DNA of 64,000 nt, taken from contig OZ245822.1 in assembly GCA_965228545.1 (NCBI GenBank), positions 2,542,001 through 2,606,000 on the forward strand, in the 5' to 3' direction. Source of the stretch: HXMU1420-13 sp965228545 (GTDB lineage: Bacteria > Bacteroidota > Rhodothermia > Balneolales > Balneolaceae). The notes under the pieces were generated by a model. That model was not told the DNA's origin. It saw nothing but the letters and a program-made list of their open reading frames with translations, and ran no database searches. Made by a program: the position numbers and the translations under genes. Shown one piece after another: positions 17,447-29,976 of the stretch (the stretch's first letter is position 1; every line of letters begins with the position of its first letter).

Positions 17447-19663
17447 TCAGTTAGTTTTTGCCAGATAATACAATTGAATAAGCCGTAAATCATCATAAGA
17501 TACTTGTTCATTCAAGGCATCAAATACCGGGCGAAGTAAATCATAACCATGCTTTTGAAATGCTAATTCAACATCATAAATGGTTTGCTTGCTAAGGTTG
17601 GAGTAGTTCAAAAGTTGAGTTGGAGAAATACTTTCACCTGCTCTTACAAATTTGAGCAGATTACTAATAACCGTACCCTCCTTAATTCCAAATTGTGAGG
17701 CAATATCTGTTATGGAAGTGCCTTTATTGTACAATCTTCCAATTTCATAAGGTCGGCTATTTTTGCTTAGTACTTTCTTTGCCCTGACCCTTTTAACAGT
17801 CGCAGACCTTGCTCGTTCCCCCAAGGAATGTTGCTCACAAAAATCAACGATCACGTTGAGAAATGCCTCTCCATATTTCTCGGCTTTTGCTTTGCCTACT
17901 CCATGTATAGTAAGTACACTTTGCATGCTTTGTGGATAATAATAAGCCATTTCAATCAAAGTTCTATCCCCGAAAATGATAAAAGGAGCAACCCCTTCAG
18001 ATCGTGCTAATTCTGATCGTTTATCTCTTAAGAGTTGGAATAAATCGCTATTGAAATTCAACGATTCGATCTCGGATCTAGAGGCTTTAACTCTCTCATT
18101 AACTGTTGGCTCATCGATTATACCATAGATTTTTTGATCGCCAACTAAAATCTCTTTGGCCTTTGGGGTTAGTTTTAGGCTTTTAAATTCCGTATCCCGA
18201 ACAATTACTTGTTGTTTTAACAACTCGCGGTAAATCTGTTTCCATTCTTGTGTACTAACCGCCTTTCCAATCCCAAATGTGGAAAGTTTATTATGATTAA
18301 GAGCCAGCACTTGTTTACGACGTGAACCCCGTAGAATGTGTATGATGTGATGATATCCGAAACGCTGATCCGTTCGAACAATAGTAGAAAGAAATTTTTG
18401 TGCAGAAATGGTGATGTCAGACTTCTGAGGGATATCACCCGTGCAAACATCACACATTCCACAATTTTGATCACTGTGTTGTTCGCCAAAGTATTCCAAT
18501 AATTTGATTCTTCTACATTGATAGGATTCTGCAAAAGCAATTAGCTGCTGCAAGTGATCTTCAGCAATTTGCCGTTCTTGCCCCTCTTTTTGACCTATGA
18601 AATAACGGATTTTGTTTGCATCACCGTATCCAAAAAGAAATAAGCAATGAGCTTGTAAACCGTCACGTCCGGCGCGCCCGATTTGTTGATAATATGACTC
18701 TATATTTTTGGGCATATCATAATGCACTACAAATCGAACATCCGGTTTGTCGATGCCCATACCGAAAGCGATGGTAGCTACTACAATGTCTACTTCATCT
18801 TTAATGAATGCTTCTTGATTTTTTGTACGCTCGGTTTCTGAAAGACCGGCGTGATAAGGAAGTGCATTAAACCCATTAGCATTTAAATCCTGATAAAGTT
18901 CATCCACTTGTTTTCTGGAAAAGCAATAAATAACCCCTGATTCGTTTTTATGAAGGTGTATAAAATCAATAGTTTGTTGCAGAGGATTACTTTTGGAAAC
19001 TATATCCAAATAAAGATTTTTTCTATTGAAACTGGCAACAAATGTTTGCGCATCAGACAGTTCTAGCGATTGAGCAATATCTTTTTGTACCCGAGGAGTG
19101 GCAGTAGCGGTTAATGCCAACGTTACGGCATTCTCGAACCGTTTTGTTACCGCAGATAGTTGGCGGTATTCCGGTCTGAAATCGTGCCCCCATTCCGAAA
19201 TACAATGTGCTTCATCAATGGCGATACAATCTACATCCGAATGAAGTAGAATCTTCAGAACCCTATCTTTTAGTAACGTTTCCGGTGCTAAATACAATAA
19301 GTCTAGGTTATTTAGCTGGATTTGCTCCAATGCAGCCTCATAGTCTTGGGGCAGTAAAGAACTGTTTAAATAAGAGGCAGATACCCCATAAGCCTTAAGC
19401 TGATCTACCTGATCCTTCATGAGCGAGATTAGGGGAGAGATGACAATAGTTAGCCCATCAAAAATAAGTGCGGGAATCTGATAGCAGAGCGATTTACCGC
19501 CACCTGTGGGCATAATGGCAAGGGTATCTCTTTTTTGCAGTACCTGATGAATAATCTCTTTTTGAAGTGAACGGAATTCCGAGTAGCCGAATACTTCTTT
19601 TAGAATCTTTTCGGGTTGTACCTTTGTAGTGTTTAATTGAGTTGTATCGTCTAGTTGGTGCAT
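17447..19663 (-). CDS. recQ: ATP-dependent DNA helicase RecQ
   Basis: A 3'-to-5' DNA helicase acting in recombination and fork repair, 738 residues, longer than E. coli RecQ (about 610) because of a C-terminal extra domain. In order: helicase lobe 1 with Walker A (MPTGGGKSLCYQ) and DEAH box (IDEAHCISEWGHDFRPEY), motif III (LTATATPRV), lobe 2 with IGRAGRDG, a four-Cys zinc cluster (CRRIKLLEYF, CGMCDVC), the RQC winged helix (KFLSTIVRTDQRFGYHHI), an HRDC domain (LFQLLRDKRSELARSEGVA, about 540-620) and a helix-turn-helix tail (SITDIASQFGIKEGTVISNL) as found in many Bacteroidota RecQ proteins. No lesion. It converges on hflC across a shared terminator. Confidence 0.97.
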   Translation of the reverse strand: MHQLDDTTQLNTTKVQPEKILKEVFGYSEFRSLQKEIIHQVLQKRDTLAIMPTGGGKSLCYQIPALIFDGLTIVISPLISLMKDQVDQLKAYGVSASYLNSSLLPQDYEAALEQIQLNNLDLLYLAPETLLKDRVLKILLHSDVDCIAIDEAHCISEWGHDFRPEYRQLSAVTKRFENAVTLALTATATPRVQKDIAQSLELSDAQTFVASFNRKNLYLDIVSKSNPLQQTIDFIHLHKNESGVIYCFSRKQVDELYQDLNANGFNALPYHAGLSETERTKNQEAFIKDEVDIVVATIAFGMGIDKPDVRFVVHYDMPKNIESYYQQIGRAGRDGLQAHCLFLFGYGDANKIRYFIGQKEGQERQIAEDHLQQLIAFAESYQCRRIKLLEYFGEQHSDQNCGMCDVCTGDIPQKSDITISAQKFLSTIVRTDQRFGYHHIIHILRGSRRKQVLALNHNKLSTFGIGKAVSTQEWKQIYRELLKQQVIVRDTEFKSLKLTPKAKEILVGDQKIYGIIDEPTVNERVKASRSEIESLNFNSDLFQLLRDKRSELARSEGVAPFIIFGDRTLIEMAYYYPQSMQSVLTIHGVGKAKAEKYGEAFLNVIVDFCEQHSLGERARSATVKRVRAKKVLSKNSRPYEIGRLYNKGTSITDIASQFGIKEGTVISNLLKFVRAGESISPTQLLNYSNLSKQTIYDVELAFQKHGYDLLRPVFDALNEQVSYDDLRLIQLYYLAKTN

Positions 19664-19905
19664 GAACTTTTTTATTATGTAAGAGCTTTGAAAAAATAGT
19701 TCCTTACAAACTTTTTATAGGTAAAACGAAATTCTTACCCGTCCCTTTGGGAAAAAAGTGATTTAGAATAGCAAAAAAAATAAATGCAGGATTAAACTCG
19801 AAAGATTGCAACACTGATATTAGTGTGTTTTGAACAAGACTTAACATTCGATCTATTTCAACTCACTATCTCCAATAGAATTTTGAGAAAATGAAACTAA
19901 GTTGA

Positions 19906-21162
19906 TTAAGCACTCGATCTCTTCGAAAACTGCATTTTATGAGAAACCAACAAGCTCAACAAAGCAAAGGTAGTAAATAAGTAAAAGCCAATTTGCAGGC
20001 TTGAGGCATTAGTTGTTACTAACTCTACATAATCGGTGATGTTTTCTAAATCCTGTAATTGGGAAGAAATAATGCCCGAAAAACCAATGTAAGCCATAAA
20101 AATGGCAACAACCATCACATCCGCCATCGACCATTTCGCTGTTTTAAATACCAAAAATTTGATAACAGAATTAGAGCGTAGTTTTTCTGAGTACACATAA
20201 ATAAGGGAGGTACTCAATTTTGAGACCGGAAATAAAACGCTAAACGAAAATACCAGTATCCCAACCGCCATTACATCAGTTTTGCCATCCTGAAGCATTA
20301 CCCAAACCACTTCAAGAATACTTTTGCTTTTGAAGTATAAAATCTGATCAGTAAATCGAATCGTTTCTCCCATCAGCATAATTTCCATACTGGCTATTCT
20401 TGCATCGATATTAATCATCGGTAAAAGCAAACCCACCGCTAGAAAAACTGAGCAAAATATTGTGAGTATCATGAACTCGAAATTGGCAAATGAGCCGGAA
20501 AACATGACGGTTAATAACACCAACAATGCGCATCCAAAAACCGTAAAAATAAACACCGTCTGCTTGCTTTCGAGCGTTTCTATTTTGGATGAAATTATTT
20601 CTCTAGCTTCGTTTTTTTCATCCGAACCATGCTTTTCCAATATTGTATTGTAAACTGAGTAATCGATCTCAGAAAATGTTTCTTCTGAATACTCCTCCAG
20701 TTTGTCTAATAAGAAATCCCGAGCTAGTTCTTTGTTTTGCGGATCTTTAATAAATGCAATGATGCTTTCGGTGATAAGTGGAATGTCTTCGCGCATCACA
20801 CCAAAAACGTCTGTTAGATTGGCAACACCTCGTTTAAATACACCACCTATGCTACCCGAGTTTTTATCGTTAAAACTTTCTTCAAGCTTATCGATAGCCT
20901 GATGCAAAAATTCTTCGATTTGATCACGCAGCTCGCTTTCTTTGTTTTCTTCGAGCTTAAACTCATTCAGCCGCTTTACTATAATCTCTGATATTTGCTG
21001 CTCCCATTCATCAACACTGAATATGCCGAACTTTACCATCGAAAGTTCAACCAGTTCAGCTTGTAGTATTCTTTTTTCTTGTTCCTGTCCGTACAGAAAT
21101 TCAGCAGAAATGGAAGCCCCTATCAAACAAATAATAAAAATTAACGCTCTGAAATTGCTCAC
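19906..21162 (-). CDS. PqiA-like membrane protein with a large extracytoplasmic N-domain
   Basis: A 418-residue membrane protein. A signal helix (FRALIFIICLIGASISAEFL) leads to about 170 residues of charged, helical sequence outside the cytoplasm, then five or six membrane helices. The second half resembles paraquat-inducible protein A: LLPMINIDARI after the second helix, and FLVFKTAKWSMADVMVVAIF, matching the W-x-M-x-D-V signature, with SKLSTSLIYVYSEKLR before it. PqiA-type proteins work with MCE lipid-transport systems; no mce or pqiB gene is adjacent, so a lipid-transport role is inference only. The N-terminal helical domain is unlike classical PqiA. Single gene on the minus strand between recQ and the ABC1-kinase gene. 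Confidence 0.65.
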   Translation of the reverse strand: MSNFRALIFIICLIGASISAEFLYGQEQEKRILQAELVELSMVKFGIFSVDEWEQQISEIIVKRLNEFKLEENKESELRDQIEEFLHQAIDKLEESFNDKNSGSIGGVFKRGVANLTDVFGVMREDIPLITESIIAFIKDPQNKELARDFLLDKLEEYSEETFSEIDYSVYNTILEKHGSDEKNEAREIISSKIETLESKQTVFIFTVFGCALLVLLTVMFSGSFANFEFMILTIFCSVFLAVGLLLPMINIDARIASMEIMLMGETIRFTDQILYFKSKSILEVVWVMLQDGKTDVMAVGILVFSFSVLFPVSKLSTSLIYVYSEKLRSNSVIKFLVFKTAKWSMADVMVVAIFMAYIGFSGIISSQLQDLENITDYVELVTTNASSLQIGFYLFTTFALLSLLVSHKMQFSKRSSA

Positions 21163-21254
21163 TGTAATGCTAATTCATTGAAGTTGCCATAGTAGGCAAA
21201 GCCCAAGGCTTGAGCAAATTTATTGGGTATCAAAGAACGTAAATGGCTTTGTGA

Positions 21255-22601
21255 TTATTCGTAAATAACCTCTGGCTCTTTGAATTGCTCAAATTCCATA
21301 TCAAGTAACTCCGAAAGAACGTTTTTCGCCCAAGTAGTATCAATTTTGGCACCCATCTTAATTAGGATGCTGTACAAACCTGTATGTACTCGGCTGGTGT
21401 AAAGAAAGTGCTTCGAACCGCGCAGTTCGTTTGATAATGGGGCTTCTTTTGTGAAATGCCTGATTTCGGCATCGTAGGCCGGATTATCGAAGTTAAAGCT
21501 GTCGTAACGATAGGGTTTCGAAAACATAATGCCGTAGTTTTTGGCAAAATGATAATACTCCAATTCACGCTCTTGTTCTTTGGCGGATGGATTTATCACA
21601 TCCAACTTGATGTACAAATCGCGAATAGCATCTTGGTCGTCGGCAAGGTGAGTAGGCAACAATTTCAGGTAGTTTTTGAAAAACTCGTCAGGGAACAGCT
21701 TCACGCAGCCGAAATCAATCACGCCAAGTTTGCCGTCGTAGGTGAATAAAAAGTTTCCGGGATGCGTGTCGGCATGAACGGCGCCACCTACGCGTATCTC
21801 TTCATGAAAGAAATTCCAAATAAGTTGACCAAAATGATTCCGCTCTTCCTGACTTGGGTCCTCTTTCAAGAAATCACCCATGTGCCTGCCTTCGATAAAA
21901 GTCATAGTTAGCACTTTCTCTGTGCTGTACTCTTGTATCCACTCCGGAATTATTATGGTATCCGATCCGAATCGCTTTCTGAATTCATCAATTTGAGCAC
22001 CCTCATTTATATAATCAGTTTCCTCGAGTAGGGTATCTCTGATTTCATTGAAATATGGGTCAATGTCAGATCCTTTTTTGATAATTCGCTTAGCCAATTG
22101 TTTGGCTACAGCCATATCAGAATCAATAGTTTCTCGAACATTAGGGTACTGTATTTTAACCGCCACTTTACGGCCATCTTTCAACTCTGCCTTATGCACC
22201 TGACCAATGGATGCCGCAGCAAATGCCTCGGCATCAAATTTCGCGAAAATCTTTTCTGGGTAATCGCCCAATTCTCTTTTAATAATGGTTCGTACCAATG
22301 CTTTGTTGATAGGAGGTACAGAGTATTGAGCCTGAGTCATTACTTCGGCAAATTCTTCGGGCAAGAACCCCTGATCCATGCTCATTCCTTGAGCAATTTT
22401 TAACGCCGTTCCTCTTAACTTGGTAAATTCTTTAAATACTTCGTTGGCATTTTCTTTATGGAAATTCTTGTCATCCCCATTCCTACCCAGCACTTTTTTC
22501 TTTAGATATCGCTGGGCATAATTGGTGCCAACTTTTAAACCTGTTTTCGCAATAATTTTACTTCTCTCAAACTTTGATGATGGGAAATCACTCATCTTCA
22601 C
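21255..22601 (-). CDS. ABC1/AarF (UbiB-like) atypical kinase
   Basis: The product is a 448-residue member of the ABC1/ADCK/UbiB atypical kinase family, associated with quinone or lipid metabolism at membranes. The family marks are present: a KxGQ-like motif reading KIAQGMS (Ala in place of Gly), the Ala-rich loop FAAASIGQVHKAEL, catalytic Lys in GRKVAVKIQYPNV, the HxD-type HADTHPGNFLF and the DFG-like metal motif GVIDFGCVK. The start overlaps the upstream TetR-type gene by 14 bases, so the two are one operon and probably translationally coupled. No membrane helix is seen at the C-terminus, unlike UbiB. Substrate unknown. Confidence 0.92.
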   Translation of the reverse strand: MKMSDFPSSKFERSKIIAKTGLKVGTNYAQRYLKKKVLGRNGDDKNFHKENANEVFKEFTKLRGTALKIAQGMSMDQGFLPEEFAEVMTQAQYSVPPINKALVRTIIKRELGDYPEKIFAKFDAEAFAAASIGQVHKAELKDGRKVAVKIQYPNVRETIDSDMAVAKQLAKRIIKKGSDIDPYFNEIRDTLLEETDYINEGAQIDEFRKRFGSDTIIIPEWIQEYSTEKVLTMTFIEGRHMGDFLKEDPSQEERNHFGQLIWNFFHEEIRVGGAVHADTHPGNFLFTYDGKLGVIDFGCVKLFPDEFFKNYLKLLPTHLADDQDAIRDLYIKLDVINPSAKEQERELEYYHFAKNYGIMFSKPYRYDSFNFDNPAYDAEIRHFTKEAPLSNELRGSKHFLYTSRVHTGLYSILIKMGAKIDTTWAKNVLSELLDMEFEQFKEPEVIYE

Positions 22602-23322
22602 TCTCTATTTCAATGTTAGTTTCGGTGTTATCTTTTTTCTTTTTCTTGGATGAGGAACAGTTCCAATCATCTAGTTTCGGCAGCCAACTCTCGAAGTCTT
22701 TCCCACCAAATATAAATTTGATGAGGTCGAAGCCTTTGTCGAGCGATTTGTTGTAAACAATCTCTTCAAAAAGTGAAGCAAGCTTATCAGATAAAGCTAG
22801 GGTGCGCTCTTTATTGTCGGAGGTATCATTTAACCAATACTTGATCAGAAATAAATACTGTGAGGCAAGAATTTTATAGTAAGTATCACCCATAAAGAAA
22901 CCGGCACTCACGGCAATATTGCCATCGGTGGTAAGAAATTCTTTAAACAAGGTAGTGGTCTCTTCGTGGAAATCTGAAGAAGATCCTTTTCGAAAAACTA
23001 GTTTGTCGAATGTATCCTTCACAAAGTGTTCGCGTTCTGCCATCAAATCGAACATGGTGTAAATAAAGTTCGAAAACTTCTCGCTGATCGAATAATTTTC
23101 AAAGTCTTCAATTTCATCAATCATGGCCCAATATTGCATCACTAATGCGGGGTAGAAATAAGCTAGAATTGCTTTCTTATTAGGAAATAACTCATAAATC
23201 TCTGTGGCCGATAGTTTGGTGGCTTGTACCAGATCAGGAATCGATACTCTTCCTTTATCCTGATATATGTCAACCGCTGCCCAGGTAATCTCTATTTTCT
23301 TGTTGATATGATCTGCGTCCAT
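22588..23322 (-). CDS. TetR-family transcription regulator
   Basis: A 244-residue regulator with an N-terminal TetR-type helix-turn-helix (residues about 8-55: ITWAAVDIYQDKGRVSIPDL, SATEIYELFPNKKAILAYFY) and a helical ligand-binding domain rich in aromatic residues (EFLTTDGNIAVSAGFFMGDT, ILASQYLFLIKYWL), suggesting a lipid or fatty-acyl effector. The C-terminus is unusual: a lysine run after SSS, then a strongly acidic tail (TNIEIESEDE). It overlaps the ABC1-kinase gene by 14 bases and is divergent from the YhhQ gene. A 13-bp palindrome 31 bases upstream may be its operator. A TetR protein paired with an ABC1 kinase suggests control of that kinase. Confidence 0.85.
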   Translation of the reverse strand: MDADHINKKIEITWAAVDIYQDKGRVSIPDLVQATKLSATEIYELFPNKKAILAYFYPALVMQYWAMIDEIEDFENYSISEKFSNFIYTMFDLMAEREHFVKDTFDKLVFRKGSSSDFHEETTTLFKEFLTTDGNIAVSAGFFMGDTYYKILASQYLFLIKYWLNDTSDNKERTLALSDKLASLFEEIVYNKSLDKGFDLIKFIFGGKDFESWLPKLDDWNCSSSKKKKKDNTETNIEIESEDE

Positions 23323-23352
23323 AGTTTGAATAATTTAGAATTGAACTAACAC

Positions 23353-23365
23353 CTGCAAATTGCAG
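23353..23365. promoter_or_regulatory. Candidate operator of the TetR-family regulator
   Basis: CTGCAAATTGCAG is a palindrome of 6-bp arms around one central base, 31 bases upstream of the regulator start and 70 bases upstream of the divergent YhhQ gene. Position and symmetry fit an autoregulatory TetR-type site; no second copy was noticed. Confidence 0.35.
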
Positions 23366-23434
23366 TTCGTTCGACTGATGTAACCATATTTTGTTTCATT
23401 CGGTTCAATTTGTAAACTCGTTTCAAAAAATAAA

Positions 23435-24175
23435 ATGAATCATAAGCGCGACGCTTTATTCTTAACACTCACCGGGATTTTTCTTACTTCATTAGTACTG
23501 GGTAATGTAATTGGTACCACAAAGTTTGTTACCATATTTAGTCTCAATTTGCCCAGTTGGATGCTGGCAATTACTCCAGAACTTGTACGCGATGGATCTG
23601 TGTATTCAATGATCGTACCTGCCGGCCTCATTGCATATCCATTCACCTTTTTAGCAACCGATCTTATCTCAGAGTTGTTTGGGCGCAAAAAAGCACAGCT
23701 TGTTGTTTGGATCGGTTTTGCAATGAACTGTTTTATGTTGATGCTTATGACCATCAATTTCCATTTACCCAATGCTGCCGGAGTAAGTGGTGGGCTCCAA
23801 TTGTTCGATGGGGTTTACGAATTTATGGTTGGCAATGTGATTGCAAGTATGATTGCTTATTTAATCGCTCAAAGTGTGGATGTTCGGTTATTCCATTTCT
23901 GGAAGAAACTCACAAACGGAAAACATTTATGGCTTCGTAATAATGCATCAACAACTGTTAGCCAACTAGTAGATTCAACAGCCATTATTACCATATTATA
24001 TTTAGCCAATAACTTTGGGCCTGAAATAGATTCGGTAGGTGCGGTAATCATCCTCATCATCAATTCTTACCTCTTCAAATTTGCCTTCGCGCTCATCGAT
24101 ACTCCACTTATGTATGTAGGAGTTAAGTTGTTTAAAGACTTTGAAGAAGATCCGGTCGCTTTAAATAACGATTAG
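23435..24175 (+). CDS. yhhQ: Queuosine precursor transporter, YhhQ/QPTR family
   Basis: An inner-membrane importer of 246 residues with about six membrane helices, of the Vut_1 family that takes up queuosine precursors (preQ0/preQ1 or queuine). Typical stretches are LTSLVLGNVIGTTKFV in helix 1, LIAYPFTFLATDLISELFGR (the conserved TDLISE-x-G-R motif) between helices, and STTVSQLVDSTAIITILYLA with the conserved Gln and Asp in the later helices. Tgt, which places the base into tRNA, is encoded 10 kb away, so the pair suggests precursor salvage. Divergent from the TetR gene and followed by the rRNA operon leader. Confidence 0.9.
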   Translation: MNHKRDALFLTLTGIFLTSLVLGNVIGTTKFVTIFSLNLPSWMLAITPELVRDGSVYSMIVPAGLIAYPFTFLATDLISELFGRKKAQLVVWIGFAMNCFMLMLMTINFHLPNAAGVSGGLQLFDGVYEFMVGNVIASMIAYLIAQSVDVRLFHFWKKLTNGKHLWLRNNASTTVSQLVDSTAIITILYLANNFGPEIDSVGAVIILIINSYLFKFAFALIDTPLMYVGVKLFKDFEEDPVALNND

Positions 24176-24302
24176 GGCACATTAGGAGAGGGTGCTTGAA
24201 ATAGTATCACATATCTTAATTCTTCTAAGTTGATGGGATTAATTACTTTGTTAAAAACGATGGGCTGGCTTTTAAAAAAGAGAGAATTTTTTTGAAAAAA
24301 AG

Positions 24303-24334
24303 TTTGCCTTTATGGGGTGCGCCTCCGAACCTTT
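24303..24334 (+). promoter_or_regulatory. Candidate rRNA promoter (weak)
   Basis: A -33-like TTTG follows an A-tract (a likely UP-type element), with GAACCTTT 20 bases downstream as a poor match to the TAnnTTTG box. It is offered because a promoter must lie upstream of the boxA-like site at 24411 if that site is transcribed. Confidence 0.3.
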
Positions 24335-24359
24335 TTAATCCTGTCAACGGAACGAAATC

Positions 24360-24395
24360 GCTGATCAAAAACAAAGTTTTAGATCAGCTTTTTTT
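24360..24395 (+). terminator. Terminator-like hairpin in the rRNA leader
   Basis: GCTGATCAAAAAC (24360-24372) pairs with GTTTTAGATCAGC (24376-24388) over 12 of 13 positions with an AAA loop, followed by seven T residues (24389-24395). It is either the terminator of yhhQ, 185 bases after its stop, or an attenuator of the rRNA operon if the rRNA promoter lies upstream. Confidence 0.8.
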
Positions 24396-24410
24396 ATCTC
24401 AGACAGTAAA

Positions 24411-24429
24411 TGTTTTTTGACATAATGAA
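24411..24429 (+). promoter_or_regulatory. boxA-like antitermination site before 16S
   Basis: TGTTTTTTGACATAATGAAG resembles the boxA antitermination element and shares TTTGACAT-ATGAAG with a second copy before the 23S gene (26512-26533). Two such sites at the same relative places in one operon support a NusB/S10-type role. Confidence 0.55.
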
Positions 24430-24532
24430 GCATAAAACAGATTGTTTGTGCGAGCTTAAATAAGCTTGATATTCTTTTGAAGATTGAGGAAGCGTAGGGT
24501 CGAGCTCACAGAGTATATATATTTTATAATTT

Positions 24533-26068
<1,536 letters not shown>

Positions 26069-26204
26069 ACGGAGAGCTTGTTGAGGGAGCCGTTTAGGTT
26101 TCCGAAGCGACGATCTTACGCGGCTCGTTACAAACAATCTGTTTTGTGCTTTTACATGTGAAGGCGTGGTAGGCTGCGGCCAACCTGAGCCGGAAACCCG
26201 AGCA

Positions 26205-26278
<74 letters not shown>

Positions 26279-26285
26279 CAGCGAT

Positions 26286-26359
26286 GGGGCTATAGCTCAG
26301 CTGGCTAGAGCACCTGCTTTGCAAGCAGGGGGTCCGGGGTTCGAATCCCCGTAGCTCCA
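26286..26359 (+). tRNA. tRNA-Ala (TGC)
   Basis: A cloverleaf with acceptor GGGGCTA/TAGCTCC (one G-U pair), D-arm TAGCTCAGCTGGCTAGAGC, anticodon loop CTTTGCAA (anticodon TGC) and T-arm CCGGGGTTCGAATCCCCG. CCA is not encoded. It sits 7 bases after tRNA-Ile, the common Ile-Ala spacer order. Confidence 0.97.
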
Positions 26360-26713
26360 CATATATTTTTTGAATTAATGGAAGATTGGTTGATGAGCGG
26401 AGGCGTGCCTCCCGAGGCCAATGATAGGCATAATGAATGTTCTAGGATGGATGGATTTGTCTGTTTGAAGGCGATGAAAGCGATCCGAAACAGTGTGCCC
26501 GCGCGGCGGGCAGTTCTTTGACATGATGAAGAAGTAATGAGTAAAAAGTAGTTGAATGCAACGCGAGTTGTATTCACTCAATATTAGCGTCTCGAAGTGA
26601 TTCGAGATGCGCCAAAGGTATCTGTTTGGCTTTCCCAAGCCAGGCAGACCACAATTAAACCTTGAAGCTGCGCACGGGCGTCATCGCAAGATGAGGGTCG
26701 TGCAAGTTCTATA
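26360..26713 (+). other. tRNA-Ala to 23S spacer
   Basis: No gene is seen. The spacer contains the second boxA-like site, several small hairpins (for example GCCAAA/TTTGGC near 26612-26632) and the left half of the 23S processing stem at its end. Open frames on the opposite strand here and across the tRNAs are artefacts of structured RNA genes. Confidence 0.7.
26512..26533 (+). promoter_or_regulatory. boxA-like site before 23S
   Basis: AGTTCTTTGACATGATGAAG matches the leader site and the boxA pattern. Its core TTCTTTGACATGAT (26514-26527) is exactly complementary to 29697-29710, after the 23S gene, so it may also form the outer part of a processing stem. Confidence 0.5.

Positions 26714-26721
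<8 letters not shown>
26700..26721 (+). other. 23S processing stem, left arm
   Basis: This 22-base arm pairs with 29585-29606 at 20 Watson-Crick positions plus two G-U/A-C type differences, joining the two ends of the pre-23S RNA. Such stems are the usual RNase III substrate. Confidence 0.75.
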
Positions 26722-29584
<2,863 letters not shown>

Positions 29585-29594
<10 letters not shown>

Positions 29595-29606
29595 TAGAGC
29601 TTGCAC
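29585..29606 (+). other. 23S processing stem, right arm
   Basis: Complement of 26700-26721; includes the last bases of 23S and 12 bases of spacer, as expected for a pre-rRNA cleavage stem. Confidence 0.75.
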
Positions 29607-29729
29607 CACCCCAAGTCCGGGGCGCAAGTTCAAGCACAATCCAACTCACGCTTCTTCGACCAACGCCCGCGTTGGTACCCACCCCCCACGGGTGGGATCA
29701 TGTCAAAGAATTATTTTACTGATCTTATT
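29607..29729 (+). other. 23S-5S spacer with hairpins and boxA complement
   Basis: The spacer holds three small GC-rich hairpins (near 29608-29625, 29658-29676 and 29679-29696). It also holds ATCATGTCAAAGAA at 29697-29710, the exact reverse complement of the boxA-like core before 23S. Confidence 0.6.
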
Positions 29730-29836
29730 GAGGTGGCTATTGCGCAGGGGCCCCACCCGTTCCCATTCCGAACACGGCCGTTAAGCCCTGCAGCGCCGAT
29801 GGTACTGCTTTCGCGGTAGAGTAGGTCGCCGCCTCT
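29729..29836 (+). rRNA. rrf: 5S ribosomal RNA
   Basis: About 108 bases with the terminal stem GAGGTGGC/GCCGCCTC, the CCCACCCGTTCCCATTCCG loop region, CCGAACACGGCCGTTAAGC and AGCGCCGATGGTACTGC, all characteristic of bacterial 5S RNA. It ends 14 bases before the operon terminator. Confidence 0.95.
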
Positions 29837-29850
29837 CCCTCTTTAACTAA

Positions 29851-29882
29851 ACCCCTCGATCTAACGATCCTGGGGTTTTTTT
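29851..29882 (+). terminator. rRNA operon terminator
   Basis: ACCCC/GGGGT and GATC/GATC form a two-part stem separated by a 2x2 internal loop, followed by seven T residues (29876-29882). Confidence 0.9.
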
Positions 29883-29976
29883 ATAAAAAGAATTCATTAA
29901 ACTGTCCTATCATTAAATGAACATAGAACAAAATTGAATGGCATATAGCTACGATTCTTTAATCACGTAGTTCTTA

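Larger units (their letters stand above)
24176..24532 (+). other. rRNA operon leader region
   Basis: No coding gene. From left to right: an AT-rich stretch; a T/A-rich block with TTTG at 24303-24306 and GAACCTTT about 20 bases later that might be a Bacteroidota-like promoter (weak match); a strong intrinsic terminator-like hairpin (24360-24395); a boxA-like site (24411-24429); and about 100 bases of leader before the 16S 5' end. The rRNA promoter cannot be fixed with certainty. Confidence 0.5.

Noticed and set aside
23557..23940. 127-residue frame inside yhhQ in another phase
   Set aside because: Shadow of the transporter gene, Cys/Trp/Arg-rich without domain.
24445..24468. TTTG plus TAAGCTTG as the rRNA promoter
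   Set aside because: The spacer is only 12 bases, too short for the Bacteroidota-type promoter, and it would leave the boxA-like site untranscribed.
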